Assembly (NCBI GenBank): GCA_038322995.1
Contig: JBBQGM010000011.1
Coordinates: 1 to 64,000, forward strand
Length of the DNA: 64,000 nt
Direction of reading: 5' to 3'
Source of the DNA: QHXQ01 sp038322995
GTDB lineage: Bacteria; Acidobacteriota; Blastocatellia; Pyrinomonadales; Pyrinomonadaceae
Positions 26,169-35,272 of this stretch are shown here, piece by piece; position 1 is the first letter of the stretch; every line of letters starts with the position of its first letter. Made by a program: the position numbers and the translations under genes. The notes below the pieces were generated by a model. It saw nothing but the letters and a program-made list of their open reading frames with translations. It ran no database searches and was not told the DNA's origin.

Positions 26169-26816
26169 ATGTCAACGCCCCCTGCTACCAGCGACAATAA
26201 TGAACCCATCGCGCGCCATAACACGCGCGCCAACCTGGAACGCTTGCTCAACGATATGATCGAGCAGCCCGAACGACGTGTGGAAATTACGCGCGAGATC
26301 GAAGAAATGTTCGGCCAAGATAAGTCGATCATGATCTTGGACATGTCCGGTTTCTCGCGCCTCACCCAACGCCACGGCATCGTCCCATTTTTGTTGATGA
26401 TCCATCAGATGCAACTGGTCGCCTGCCCATGTGTACAGGAAGAGGGCGGGTTGCTGGTCAAAGCGGAGGCCGACAATCTTTACTGCCTGTTCGATACAGT
26501 AGCCGACGCCATCCGCGCCAGCCAGAAGATCACACGCCATATGAGCACCGCCAATCGGCTGCTGCCCGAGAGCCACCGCCTCTATGTCTCTATTGGTATC
26601 GGCTACGGGCGTATCCTCAACATAGAGGATCGCGATCTATTTGGCGATGAGATGAATCTCGCTTGTAAGCTAGGTGAGGACGTGGCCAAGATGGGCGAAA
26701 TCCTACTATCCGCGGCCGCTTACACGCAAGTGCAAGAGCAAAACATGAATTTCCGCGAAGAGGTCATCAGCATCTCCGGACTGGAATTGCCCTATTATAG
26801 TGTGCAACAAAAGTGA
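26169..26816 (+). CDS. Small class III cyclase-like protein with altered catalytic residues
   Basis: 215 residues, ATG with GAAGGAA five bases upstream. A lone cytosolic cyclase homology domain: metal Asp in ILDMSGF, Lys and second Asp in VKAEADNLY, and GDEMNLACKL where active cyclases have GDxVNxAARL. The transition-state Arg is therefore Lys, and some motifs are loose. It may be a weak cyclase, or a pseudo-cyclase pairing with the CHASE2 cyclase encoded 241 bases downstream. No membrane segment or sensor domain is present beyond an N-terminal helix of about 45 residues. Confidence 0.7.
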   Translation: MSTPPATSDNNEPIARHNTRANLERLLNDMIEQPERRVEITREIEEMFGQDKSIMILDMSGFSRLTQRHGIVPFLLMIHQMQLVACPCVQEEGGLLVKAEADNLYCLFDTVADAIRASQKITRHMSTANRLLPESHRLYVSIGIGYGRILNIEDRDLFGDEMNLACKLGEDVAKMGEILLSAAAYTQVQEQNMNFREEVISISGLELPYYSVQQK

Positions 26817-27057
26817 GTGGCCCGGGCGGGCGCGAAGCAATCGGTTGACCCTGTTTCCTGTCGGCGGTACAATCCGCGCGCTTGAGCCGCCGCGCCGGGG
26901 CTGTTCGGGCGAATGTTCTGCACGCGCGCCGCCAACGCGCACTAAGCCCACGCCAGACACCGTTCGCTTATACCAGACCGGCAAACTACCCGGCTGTGCA
27001 TATCGCCCGCCGCCCGCACTTGGGGCCCGCGCCCGCAGCCAGCAACGAACCAAGCTT

Positions 27058-29130
27058 ATGCCCCAACGACGCAAACTCTCCATCGCTTCTCATCTGCTCC
27101 GCCATTGGTACTGGGTGCTGGCGGTCGGACTGTCGCTTATTATCTGGGCGGTGCTAACGCTCGCTATGCGCCCGATGACGGACGCGAACGGCAAGTTCAC
27201 CTCCTACTCTTACGGCCTGGTGACGAGCCTTGAAGAGTCCGGGTTGGATTTCCTATTCCAGATGCGTGATGTGCTGCACCCGGAGCAGCGCGAGCGCGGC
27301 TTGCAGCAACCGATCACGATTATCGGCGTGGACGAAGACACCATCCACGAGTCGAACGTGCGGCTGCAAAACTGGCCGCGCAGCTACTATGCACGGCTGA
27401 TCGACCGCGCCAGTCAGGGCGGCGCAAGCGTCATCGGGGTGGACGTTTATTTCAGCGAACGAAGCGGCCTATCCGAGAACGACAAGGCGCTTGATCAGCA
27501 ACTGATTGACTCGATTAATAACGCGGGCAACGTCGTCATCGTGAAGAAACTGGCGGAAGGTGGAATGAAGTCGGAAATCAAACCGCTGCCGGAATTCGTC
27601 GATGCGGTATCGGCTGTCGGCTTCTCTGATCTACCCTCCGACAGCGATGGCTTCCGCCGCACGGCTTATCTGGGGCACATCGCGCCCGACGGCACGGTGG
27701 ACTCCAGTTTTGCCAGCAACATCGCACAGATTTACGCCGACAAGCCGGTGGAAGCGCAACCCGATCAGACGATCAAGTTTGGCGACAACGTAATCCCGTT
27801 GCGCAACGACGCGACGATGCAGATCGACTTTCGCAGTCGCACCCCCAGTTTCAAATATGTCTCGGCCGGCGACATTCTCTTCAAAGACAATGCGCAAATT
27901 CCTGCTGACTTATTCAAAGATCGCATCGTGCTGATCGGCGCGACCAACAACGACGCGCCCGACCTCTTTGCCACGCCCTACTACAAGCCGGGACTGATCT
28001 CCACCTTCTGGGCGCGGCTGCGCGGGCGACAGATCAATACCACGCCTGCGTTGATGCCCGGCGTCGAGATTCACGGCAACATCGCCGCCACGATGCTCTT
28101 CGGCCAGTATCTACGGCAACTTACTTTTCCGCCGCGCATCTTGATGTTGTTCGTTGTGATCGGACTAGTGGCGGCGGCCGTCTTCACGTTCCGCGCGTCG
28201 CTCGGCGCGCTCGTGGTGGTGGTAGTGGCCATCGGCATCCTCTCAATCTCGACGTGGGCGTTCAACCATCGCGGGCTGATCTTACCTGTGATGACTTCAG
28301 AAGTGGGCGTCGGTGTATTAGCGCTGTCCGGTTTCCTGCTGCGTTATGCGCACGAGCGCGCGATTCGTGAAGAGAAAGAGAACGAGCGGGCGCAGATTAT
28401 GGATATCTTCTCGCGCTGCGTGTCGCCGGAAGTCGCCGATACGCTCTGGGATCAACGTGAGGCGCTCAGGCTCGGCGGTGAGCGCCGCACCGTCACGCTC
28501 ATCTTTACAGACATACGCGGCTTCACCACCCTCTCCGAATCAGTCAACTCCGAAGTGGTTGTGATGTGGCTCAACGAATATTTCAGCCGCATGCACAAGG
28601 TCATCTCGTCATATGGCGGACACATCAACAAATACATCGGCGACGGGTTGATGATTGTGTTCGGTGCGCCTGTCGCCCGCGGCGACAATTTGGAGGCCAA
28701 CGCGGCCGTCGCATGCGGGCTGGCGATGCTTGAAGAGGTTGACCAGATGAATCAGGAATGGCAGCGGCTTAACAAGGAAGAAGCGGCGACGCATCAAAAC
28801 GGTGACTACGTCAAGCGGCCGACCTTCAAGATCGGTGTCGGCATCCACACGGGCGTCGCCACTTGCGGCGTGGTTGGCGCGGAGGGCCGGCTGGAATATA
28901 CGATTATTGGCGACACCGTAAATCTGGCGGCGCGCCTTGAATCAACCACGAAGGAAAAGGGCGTGGACATCCTGATCAGCGACGGCACGGCCCAGATGAT
29001 CGGGCGCGACTATGAGACCGAACCGCTCGGCAATGTGCAGGTCAAAGGCAAGACCCTTGAGACCACCGTCTATACAGTTAAAAAAGCTGAGAGCGGCCAG
29101 CGCGCGGCCGAACTGGCCGGAGTCGCATAA
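27058..29130 (+). CDS. CHASE2-domain membrane adenylate/guanylate cyclase
   Basis: 690 residues from the ATG at 27058; the frame is open back to 26800, but that stretch overlaps the previous gene and is low in protein character. One N-terminal membrane helix leads to an extracytoplasmic CHASE2 sensor (about 45-335, with IIGVDEDTIHE, NWPRSYYARLID and VIGVDVYFSE). Three transmembrane helices (about 355-430) and a class III cyclase domain follow (metal Asp in FTDIRGF, Lys/Asp in NKYIGDG, GDTVNLAARL). All catalytic residues are present. This layout is common in multicellular or soil-type bacteria; the signal sensed is unknown. Followed by a strong terminator. Confidence 0.88.
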   Translation: MPQRRKLSIASHLLRHWYWVLAVGLSLIIWAVLTLAMRPMTDANGKFTSYSYGLVTSLEESGLDFLFQMRDVLHPEQRERGLQQPITIIGVDEDTIHESNVRLQNWPRSYYARLIDRASQGGASVIGVDVYFSERSGLSENDKALDQQLIDSINNAGNVVIVKKLAEGGMKSEIKPLPEFVDAVSAVGFSDLPSDSDGFRRTAYLGHIAPDGTVDSSFASNIAQIYADKPVEAQPDQTIKFGDNVIPLRNDATMQIDFRSRTPSFKYVSAGDILFKDNAQIPADLFKDRIVLIGATNNDAPDLFATPYYKPGLISTFWARLRGRQINTTPALMPGVEIHGNIAATMLFGQYLRQLTFPPRILMLFVVIGLVAAAVFTFRASLGALVVVVVAIGILSISTWAFNHRGLILPVMTSEVGVGVLALSGFLLRYAHERAIREEKENERAQIMDIFSRCVSPEVADTLWDQREALRLGGERRTVTLIFTDIRGFTTLSESVNSEVVVMWLNEYFSRMHKVISSYGGHINKYIGDGLMIVFGAPVARGDNLEANAAVACGLAMLEEVDQMNQEWQRLNKEEAATHQNGDYVKRPTFKIGVGIHTGVATCGVVGAEGRLEYTIIGDTVNLAARLESTTKEKGVDILISDGTAQMIGRDYETEPLGNVQVKGKTLETTVYTVKKAESGQRAAELAGVA

Positions 29131-29144
29131 GCATAGCGTAAGGC

Positions 29145-29197
29145 CTAAACGCTGACCGGGCGCGGAGACCGCAATGCTCTCCGCGCCCGGTCAGTGT
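29145..29197. terminator. Bidirectional terminator between cyclase and fbp
   Basis: Bases 29145-29166 and 29176-29197 pair at 21 of 22 positions (core ctgaccgggcgcggaga) with a 9-base loop, with A-rich and T-rich flanks on the two sides. It separates the convergent cyclase (plus) and fructose bisphosphatase (minus) genes. Confidence 0.85.
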
Positions 29198-29208
29198 TTC
29201 CACCGCAC

Positions 29209-31149
29209 TTACTTTTCCAGCAGCGCGCCTTCTTCATAAGCGCACACCAGTCGTTCAAGGGCGTCGAGGCGTTGGCGCATGGCTGCGCCCTCTTCGGTAT
29301 CGGCGACGAGCCGGGGCCGCTCGTAGGCCCGCACGGTCGTTACTTTCGGCACGATGTCCGCGCCGGTGGTAATCGCCTCGGCGATGGACTCGAAGTGATG
29401 ATGCTCCGCCAGCGCGACCCGTTCGGGCGCGAGGATGAGCGTGTAGCCCCGGTCGCCGTAAGCTTCGGAGAACGCGCCGTCAATCGTCACCGCGCCGCCG
29501 CCGGTCTTCACCGGCTCTTCGCCTTTCTCGATTTTCACCGGCACGTGCCCGTTCACGATCAACTCGTCCGCCATCACGCCGAACCCAGCCGCGAGCCGGC
29601 GACAAAACTCCGCGTCGTGGATGAGTTTGAAGTATGGATTCTTATTCTCTTTGCGGGCGGCCTTATCGGCCACGAAATATGTCTCAAACGTCGCCATCCG
29701 ATCTTTGCCGAAGAGCGGCGAGCGCGGGCCCGTCCACAGATACCAGAGCCAGTCTGCGTCCTCGTCGATTGCTTGCGCGCCCTTGCGGAACGCGCGGCGC
29801 ACCACCGAATCGAGTGCGTCGAATAAGTCGCGCCCGCCGCGTTCCTGGCCGCCCACACCGACCGCCAAGGCCGCGCCGCTCTCGTCCACCGGCACACAAC
29901 CGTGGAAGATGAGCGTGTGGTCGCGTCGCAGCCACATCGCGCCATGCCGCACGATGAAGGACATGTGCTGCCACAGCCGGCTGCTCGACACGAACGATTG
30001 CCGCAAACGATCCATACACGTGCGCTCTTCCGCCGACAGCGCATAAGGGTCGGCGGGATCAATCGTCGGCAAGAATGAATCGAGCAATGGATACGTGTGG
30101 CCGTCTATCTCGATGTTTTTTTCCTCGAAGTTGATCCGGTGTAGCAGGTTGCGCGCTTCCATCTCCCACTCAGGATGCCGCCGACTGGTCTGCCCTTCGA
30201 GTTTGAACTGAATGATCGCAACCGCCTTTTGCATGCGCGCCATCAATAGATCATCGCGCAAGCCTGTGCCCTTTGTCTTAAAGCAGGTGGCCGGATCGTC
30301 GGCGTAAACCGTGCGTGCAAGTTTTTCGAGCGGCGTGATGATGAGCCCGTAGCCTTCTTCAAGTTGCGACAGGCGGCGATAACGCAAAGAGATGCGCAAC
30401 ACGGTTGCGATCAACGCCTCTTGCCCGAGGCACGCGCCCATCCAGGAGACATCGTGATTGCCCCACGTGAACGCGACGTGTGGCTGCTCCATCAGATAAT
30501 CCAATACTTTATCGAGCCGTGGCCCCCGGTCGCCGAGATCGCCCGCGACGATGATCTCCGCGACCGAGAGATCGCGCACGAAGCGCGAGGCGGCGCGCAC
30601 CGCCGCCAAATCCTGATTGTGGGCCGCTAAGGCGTCGAGCATAGCGTTGACATAAGCTTCGTCGCGGCCCGTAAACGGCTCGTCGTGCAACTCCGCGAAC
30701 AGTTCCGCGAACTCAGGCGGGCGCAGGGCGGCTAGCTGTGCGCGGCGATAACTGTGCGCCAACGCGCGCACGATCTGGAATTGCTGCCGGAGCGTCCGGC
30801 GCACCCAGGCGCGGCGGCGTTCCGGCTCGCTCAGTTCCGCGTGCTCGTATTCCATGTACTCGCGCGGATAGTAGAGCACGGCGAGCAGATGTTTTTGTTC
30901 ACCCTCTGACAGTTGATCTTTGAACAGCCGATTGACTAACGGGCGCAGCGAACCCGAAGCATTGTTGATGATGTGGCGCAGTTTCTTGTACTCGCCATGC
31001 ACGTCGCTGACAATGTGGACAACCCCTTTGGGCAACGCGAGCGCGGCGTGCAACCCGGCCGCCTCGGCGAGCGCCGTGCTGGCAGTCGGATAATTCTGGG
31101 CAAGCGCGTTCAGCAACGTCATCTCCGCGCCGTTAAAAGATGCTGACAT
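29209..31149 (-). CDS. fbp: Fructose-1,6-bisphosphatase class III
   Basis: 646 residues from the ATG at 31149, preceded by GGGAAAG; the frame is open ten codons further. The length and motifs fit the class III enzyme known mainly from Firmicutes: a calcineurin-like metal centre with VSDVHGEY, AGDLGDRGPRLD and WGNHDVSWMGA. It hydrolyses fructose 1,6-bisphosphate to fructose 6-phosphate. Encoded at the end of a pentose phosphate operon, it can return triose-derived carbon to glucose 6-phosphate through the isomerase half of the tal-pgi fusion. Its gene follows the GH63-like glucosidase with a 17-base gap. Confidence 0.92.
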   Translation of the reverse strand: MSASFNGAEMTLLNALAQNYPTASTALAEAAGLHAALALPKGVVHIVSDVHGEYKKLRHIINNASGSLRPLVNRLFKDQLSEGEQKHLLAVLYYPREYMEYEHAELSEPERRRAWVRRTLRQQFQIVRALAHSYRRAQLAALRPPEFAELFAELHDEPFTGRDEAYVNAMLDALAAHNQDLAAVRAASRFVRDLSVAEIIVAGDLGDRGPRLDKVLDYLMEQPHVAFTWGNHDVSWMGACLGQEALIATVLRISLRYRRLSQLEEGYGLIITPLEKLARTVYADDPATCFKTKGTGLRDDLLMARMQKAVAIIQFKLEGQTSRRHPEWEMEARNLLHRINFEEKNIEIDGHTYPLLDSFLPTIDPADPYALSAEERTCMDRLRQSFVSSSRLWQHMSFIVRHGAMWLRRDHTLIFHGCVPVDESGAALAVGVGGQERGGRDLFDALDSVVRRAFRKGAQAIDEDADWLWYLWTGPRSPLFGKDRMATFETYFVADKAARKENKNPYFKLIHDAEFCRRLAAGFGVMADELIVNGHVPVKIEKGEEPVKTGGGAVTIDGAFSEAYGDRGYTLILAPERVALAEHHHFESIAEAITTGADIVPKVTTVRAYERPRLVADTEEGAAMRQRLDALERLVCAYEEGALLEK

Positions 31150-31166
31150 ATCGTTCTTTCCCGTGG

Positions 31167-33863
31167 CTAACGCCGCCACTCGTCAATCAGCGAGGCGACG
31201 AGGCCCGTCCAGCCTGTCTGATGCGATGCGCCGAGGCCCATGCCGGTGTCGCCGTGGAAGTATTCGTAGAAGAGGACGAGATCGCGCCAGTGCGGATCGG
31301 TCTGGAATTTCTCGTACCAACCATGCGCGGGTCTGACACCTTTTTCGTCGCGCGTGAAGATCGAGATCATGCGGTCAGCGAAGCCGCGCGCCATCTCGTC
31401 GAGCGTGACCGCTGGCTCACCCGCCACGGGGCTGTCAATCGCCACCGCCGCGCCGAACGCTTTGCCGAGTTTGCGCAGCGATTCGATCATTAGAAAACTC
31501 GTGGGAAACCAGAGCGGCCCGCGCCAGTTCGAGTTGCCGCCCTTGAGCATCACGACGGATTCAGCCGGTTCGTACCCGACCTGATTGTCGCCGAACGAGA
31601 ACGGATGCTGCTCGTGGAATTTCGACAAACTGCGCAGCCCGTATTCAGAACGAAACTCGTTCGGATCCCAGATGCGTTCGAGCAAATGGCGCATCTGTTC
31701 TTCGTTGACGATAGCCAGCACGTGGACGACACGGCCGTCTTCGCGGGTGACCGTCGTCACGCACCGCTGCACCAGGTCTTGCCGATTCTTCAAGAACCAT
31801 TGCAGGTTCGAGTTGAATTCGGGGAACGGCTTGATCCAATCTTCTTCCAAGCGTTCAATCGCGTAGAGCGGAATCAAGCCCACGAGCGAGCGCACGCGAA
31901 ACTTGTGGAACGTGCCATCGGCGTATCGCAACACATCGTAGAAGAAGCCGTCCTTCTCATCCCACAACTGATAGTTGCGGTTGCCCATATGTTTCATCGC
32001 CGCGCCGACATAGACGTAGTGTTGGAAGAACTTCGTCGCCAGCCCCTCGTAAGCCTTGTCCTCGTGCGCCAATTCGAGCGCGATACGCATCAGGTTCAGA
32101 CAGAACATGCCCATCCAACCGGTCGCGTCCGATTGCTCCAACTTCGCGCCGTTCGGCAACGGCGTGCTGCGATCTACGACCGTGATGTTATCAAGGCCGA
32201 GGAAACCGCCCTCGAAAACGTTATTGCCCTCGCTATCTACTTTGTTAACCCACCACGCGAAATTGATCAGCAATTTGTGGAAACACTTTTCCAGAAACAG
32301 CCGGTCGCCCTTGCCTGTCTGCAAGCGATCCATGTTGTAGATGCGCCAGACGGCCCACGCATGCACCGGCGGGTTGAGATCGGAGAACTCCCACTCGTAG
32401 GCCGGTATCTGCCCGTTCGTGTGTTGGAACTGCTCGAAGAGCAAGAGCCACAATTGCTCCTTCGCAAACTCCGCATCAACGATTGCGAGTGGCACACAAT
32501 GAAACGCCAAGTCCCAAGCCGCGAACCACGGATACTCCCATTTGTCCGGCATGGACAAAACGCGCATCGAGTTCAAATGCTTCCAGCGAAAATTACGTAT
32601 CCGGCTGCGTGCTTCGGGTGGTGGAAAATTCGGGTCATCGCCTTCCAGCCACTTCTGCACGTCGTAAATATAAATCTGCTTGCTCCACAGCATCCCCGCG
32701 AACGCCTGCCGCTGCACGCGCCGTTCGTCAACGGTCGCCCGCGGCGGTTGGATCGCGGCATAAAACTCGTCCGCTTCAGCGCGGCGGCTGGTCACGATCT
32801 CATCAAAATCGCTGAGCGGCTTAGGCAGCACCTGATCCGTGAGGCGCAGTTGCACGACGACCGAGCCGCCGGCCGGCACGTTGCGTGTGTAGTGATAGCA
32901 AGCCTTCGTGCCAATGCGGTCTGGATTGACGGACGGCTCACCCGCGATAATGTGGTTATGGAAGGCGTCTTTGACGTAAGGCTTGCGGCTCTGCGCGCCC
33001 CAGCCCCAGATGCGCGGCCCGTTCGTCTCGTTATCGGTGAACAGCAGTTCCGCGCCTTCGCTCTGCCCGTAGAGGTAGCGCGGGCCGAGTTTGTATGCGA
33101 ACGGTAGATTCGGCAACGGTTCGGCCCGCTCATCTGAGGCTTCGAGACTGAGCCAGCCGTCGCCCTGTGCCCCTGCTTTGATGATCGGCTCAGGCTTCGC
33201 ATCAGGCCCCCAAGCTTGCGCGCCCCAACCCCACGTGTTGCGAAACCAGAGATGCGGCAGGATGTGGAGCGGCGCGTCCTGGGGGCCGCGATTGAACGCT
33301 TCGATGCGGATGCAGATGTCATCGGGGCCCGACTTTGCATACTCGACGAACACATCGAAGTACCGATCCTCATTGAACACGCCTGTGTCGAGCAACTCGA
33401 ACTCCGGCTGGTTGCGCCCGGCCCGCGCGCGGTTCTCGCCAACTAATTGCCCGTAGGGAAACTGGGCTTGCGGATACTTGTACAGATACTTCATGTACGA
33501 GTGTGTCGGCGTCGAATCGAGATAGAAATAATACTCCTTCACGTCCTCGCCGTGATTCGACTCGCTGGAGACCGTCCCGTATAGACGCTCCTTCAAGATC
33601 GGATCGTGCTCGTTCCAGAGCGCAAGCGCAAAGGAGAGCAGTTGATAGCGGTCGCAAATGCCGGCTAAACCGTCCTCGCCCCAACGATAGGCGCGTGAGC
33701 GCGCATGGTCATGCGGGAAGTAGTCCCACGCATTGCCGTCCGCGCTGTAGTCTTCGCGCACCGTGCCCCACGCGCGCTCCGAGACGTAAGGCCCCCAGCG
33801 CCGCCACGGCGGGATCGGGGTCGTATACGGGGCGCGCAGTCGCTCTTGTTCTTTGGTTGGCAT
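31167..33863 (-). CDS. GH63-like glucosidase (mannosyl-oligosaccharide glucosidase / MGH1-like family)
   Basis: 898 residues from the ATG at 33863; the open frame is 20 codons longer but unconvincing. The N-terminal beta domain opens with RAWGTVREDYSADGNAWDYFPHDHARSRAYRWGEDG, split here by the usual WG..RED and YRW.EDG blocks. A C-terminal (alpha/alpha)6 barrel carries WDLAFHC, PAYEWEFSDLNPPVHAWA and GNSNWRGPLWFPTSFL. No signal peptide, so it is cytosolic. Bacterial GH63 relatives act on alpha-glucosides such as glucosylglycerate or kojibiose-type links; the substrate here is unknown. In this operon it could supply glucose to the glucokinase. Confidence 0.82.
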   Translation of the reverse strand: MPTKEQERLRAPYTTPIPPWRRWGPYVSERAWGTVREDYSADGNAWDYFPHDHARSRAYRWGEDGLAGICDRYQLLSFALALWNEHDPILKERLYGTVSSESNHGEDVKEYYFYLDSTPTHSYMKYLYKYPQAQFPYGQLVGENRARAGRNQPEFELLDTGVFNEDRYFDVFVEYAKSGPDDICIRIEAFNRGPQDAPLHILPHLWFRNTWGWGAQAWGPDAKPEPIIKAGAQGDGWLSLEASDERAEPLPNLPFAYKLGPRYLYGQSEGAELLFTDNETNGPRIWGWGAQSRKPYVKDAFHNHIIAGEPSVNPDRIGTKACYHYTRNVPAGGSVVVQLRLTDQVLPKPLSDFDEIVTSRRAEADEFYAAIQPPRATVDERRVQRQAFAGMLWSKQIYIYDVQKWLEGDDPNFPPPEARSRIRNFRWKHLNSMRVLSMPDKWEYPWFAAWDLAFHCVPLAIVDAEFAKEQLWLLLFEQFQHTNGQIPAYEWEFSDLNPPVHAWAVWRIYNMDRLQTGKGDRLFLEKCFHKLLINFAWWVNKVDSEGNNVFEGGFLGLDNITVVDRSTPLPNGAKLEQSDATGWMGMFCLNLMRIALELAHEDKAYEGLATKFFQHYVYVGAAMKHMGNRNYQLWDEKDGFFYDVLRYADGTFHKFRVRSLVGLIPLYAIERLEEDWIKPFPEFNSNLQWFLKNRQDLVQRCVTTVTREDGRVVHVLAIVNEEQMRHLLERIWDPNEFRSEYGLRSLSKFHEQHPFSFGDNQVGYEPAESVVMLKGGNSNWRGPLWFPTSFLMIESLRKLGKAFGAAVAIDSPVAGEPAVTLDEMARGFADRMISIFTRDEKGVRPAHGWYEKFQTDPHWRDLVLFYEYFHGDTGMGLGASHQTGWTGLVASLIDEWRR

Positions 33864-33936
33864 GCGTGTCTTCGTGAATGATCTGGTAAGTTTAACGGAC
33901 AATTTACGCTTCGAGCAGCGCATGAAATTCGCTCAT

Positions 33937-33996
33937 GCAAAGACGCAAAAGCGCAAAGAAAAGCTCGCGGTTTCCTTTGCGCCTTTGCGTCTTTGC
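33937..33996. repeat. Long imperfect hairpin of the gcaaag family
   Basis: Bases 33937-33962 pair with 33971-33996 at 24 of 26 positions (gcaaagacgcaaa and its complement) across a short loop. It fills the gap between the rpiB stop and the GH63-like start inside the same-strand operon. The internal periodicity (gcaaag, gcaaa, gcgcaaag) resembles the palindrome at 51283-51404. Confidence 0.75.
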
Positions 33997-34043
33997 GTGC
34001 GATTAGTCTGGGCGCATTTAGAGCAAACGGTTCAAATCCACTC

Positions 34044-34496
34044 TCACCGCGCATCATCCAGCGTCGTCAACTTATCGACGCGCTGTTGATGCCGGCCGCT
34101 CTCGAACTCGGTCTCCATGAAGACGCGGATCATGCGCGCAGCCAAGTCCGGTTCGATGAAGCGTGCCCCGATACAGAGCACGTTGGCGTCGTTGTGTTGC
34201 CGCGCCAGCCGTGCCGTCTCTTCATTCCAACAGAGCGCCGCGCGCACGCCGTGGACTTTATTGGCCGCAATCGAGATGCCGATGCCTGAGCCGCAGATGA
34301 CGACGCCGCGATCCACTTCGCCATTGACGACTGCTTGACCGACGGCCGCGCCGAAGTCTGGATAATCCACGCTCTGTAGCCCGCTCGTGCCCTTGTCTTC
34401 AATTTCCAGCCCGAGCGACTCAATGTCGCGCTTCGCCTGTTCCTTCGCCTCAAAGCCGGCGTGGTCGCTGCCGATAGCAATGCGTTTTGGTTTCAT
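34044..34496 (-). CDS. rpiB: Ribose-5-phosphate isomerase B
   Basis: 150 residues from the ATG at 34496 (GAGAA upstream); the 170-residue frame begins inside a poor leader. Signature IGSDHAGFEAK at the N-terminus, the catalytic Cys in VICGSGIGISIAANK and the phosphate-site His in RQHNDANVL. It interconverts ribulose 5-phosphate and ribose 5-phosphate. It is placed 20 bases after pgl in the pentose phosphate operon. No epimerase (rpe) gene is seen nearby. Confidence 0.94.
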   Translation of the reverse strand: MKPKRIAIGSDHAGFEAKEQAKRDIESLGLEIEDKGTSGLQSVDYPDFGAAVGQAVVNGEVDRGVVICGSGIGISIAANKVHGVRAALCWNEETARLARQHNDANVLCIGARFIEPDLAARMIRVFMETEFESGRHQQRVDKLTTLDDAR

Positions 34497-34516
34497 AATC
34501 ATTCTCAGGATACTGG

Positions 34517-35263
34517 TTATTGCAGCTTCGCCGTTGCCGCTTTGTCTGTGAACCATTCAAGCATGCCTGGCGTCGGCTTGATCAATTGCGAAGGCAAGCG
34601 CTCCGGCTCGCGCGGCCCATGCAGCACTTCGGGCAGGCGGTCGGCTTTGCCCGCGCCGGTGACGATAAACATGACGTGCGCGGCATGATTGATGGCGGGC
34701 GCGGTCAGCGTGATGCGGAAGGTGTTGAACTTCTCAACCCAGTTCGCCGTTACCCACGCGCCCTCCTCTTTGAGCGCGAGGCTGCCGGGAAAGAGCGACG
34801 CGGTGTGCCCATCGTCACCCATCCCAAGCATGATGAGATCGAACTCCGGCCACTGTGCGCCGTTGAAAAATTCTTGCAACTCTTCTTCATAGAGCCGCGC
34901 ATTGGCCACCGCGTCGCCTTCGCCCTTCATGCGATGCACATTCTCCAACGGCAGCATAACATGCGCGAGTAGCGCCTCGCGCGCCATGCGATAATTACTC
35001 TCGTGATGATCGGGCGGCACGCTGCGCTCATCGCCAAAGAAGATATAGACGCGCGGCCAATCGAGTTGCCCGCTGAACTCTTCGGTCGCGAGCAGTTCAT
35101 AGACGCGCTTCGGCGTCGAACCACCGGCCAACGCGACGCTGAAGCGCCCGCGCGCGGCAATGGCTGCGCGCGCTAGTTCGATGAACCGGCGCGTGGCGGC
35201 ATGGGCGACATCTTCCGCATCGTCAAAGACGAGTATATTGGGGGCGGCTTCAGGAGTGGCCAT
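34517..35263 (-). CDS. pgl: 6-phosphogluconolactonase
   Basis: 248 residues of the SOL/DevB type. Recognised by SVALAGGSTPKRVYELLA, DWPRVYIFFGDERSVPPDHHESNYRMAREALL and MGMGDDGHTASLFPGS, the last two with the conserved Asp, Arg and His around the lactone site. It hydrolyses 6-phosphogluconolactone to 6-phosphogluconate, the step between zwf and gnd, both encoded upstream in this unit. Nine-base gap from glk. Confidence 0.93.
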   Translation of the reverse strand: MATPEAAPNILVFDDAEDVAHAATRRFIELARAAIAARGRFSVALAGGSTPKRVYELLATEEFSGQLDWPRVYIFFGDERSVPPDHHESNYRMAREALLAHVMLPLENVHRMKGEGDAVANARLYEEELQEFFNGAQWPEFDLIMLGMGDDGHTASLFPGSLALKEEGAWVTANWVEKFNTFRITLTAPAINHAAHVMFIVTGAGKADRLPEVLHGPREPERLPSQLIKPTPGMLEWFTDKAATAKLQ

Positions 35264-35272
35264 CGCTTGTTG

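Noticed and set aside
31605..33107. A 500-codon plus-strand frame
   Set aside because: It lies wholly antisense to the GH63-like gene. Its composition is rich in Arg, His and Val with no domain pattern, as expected for a shadow frame.
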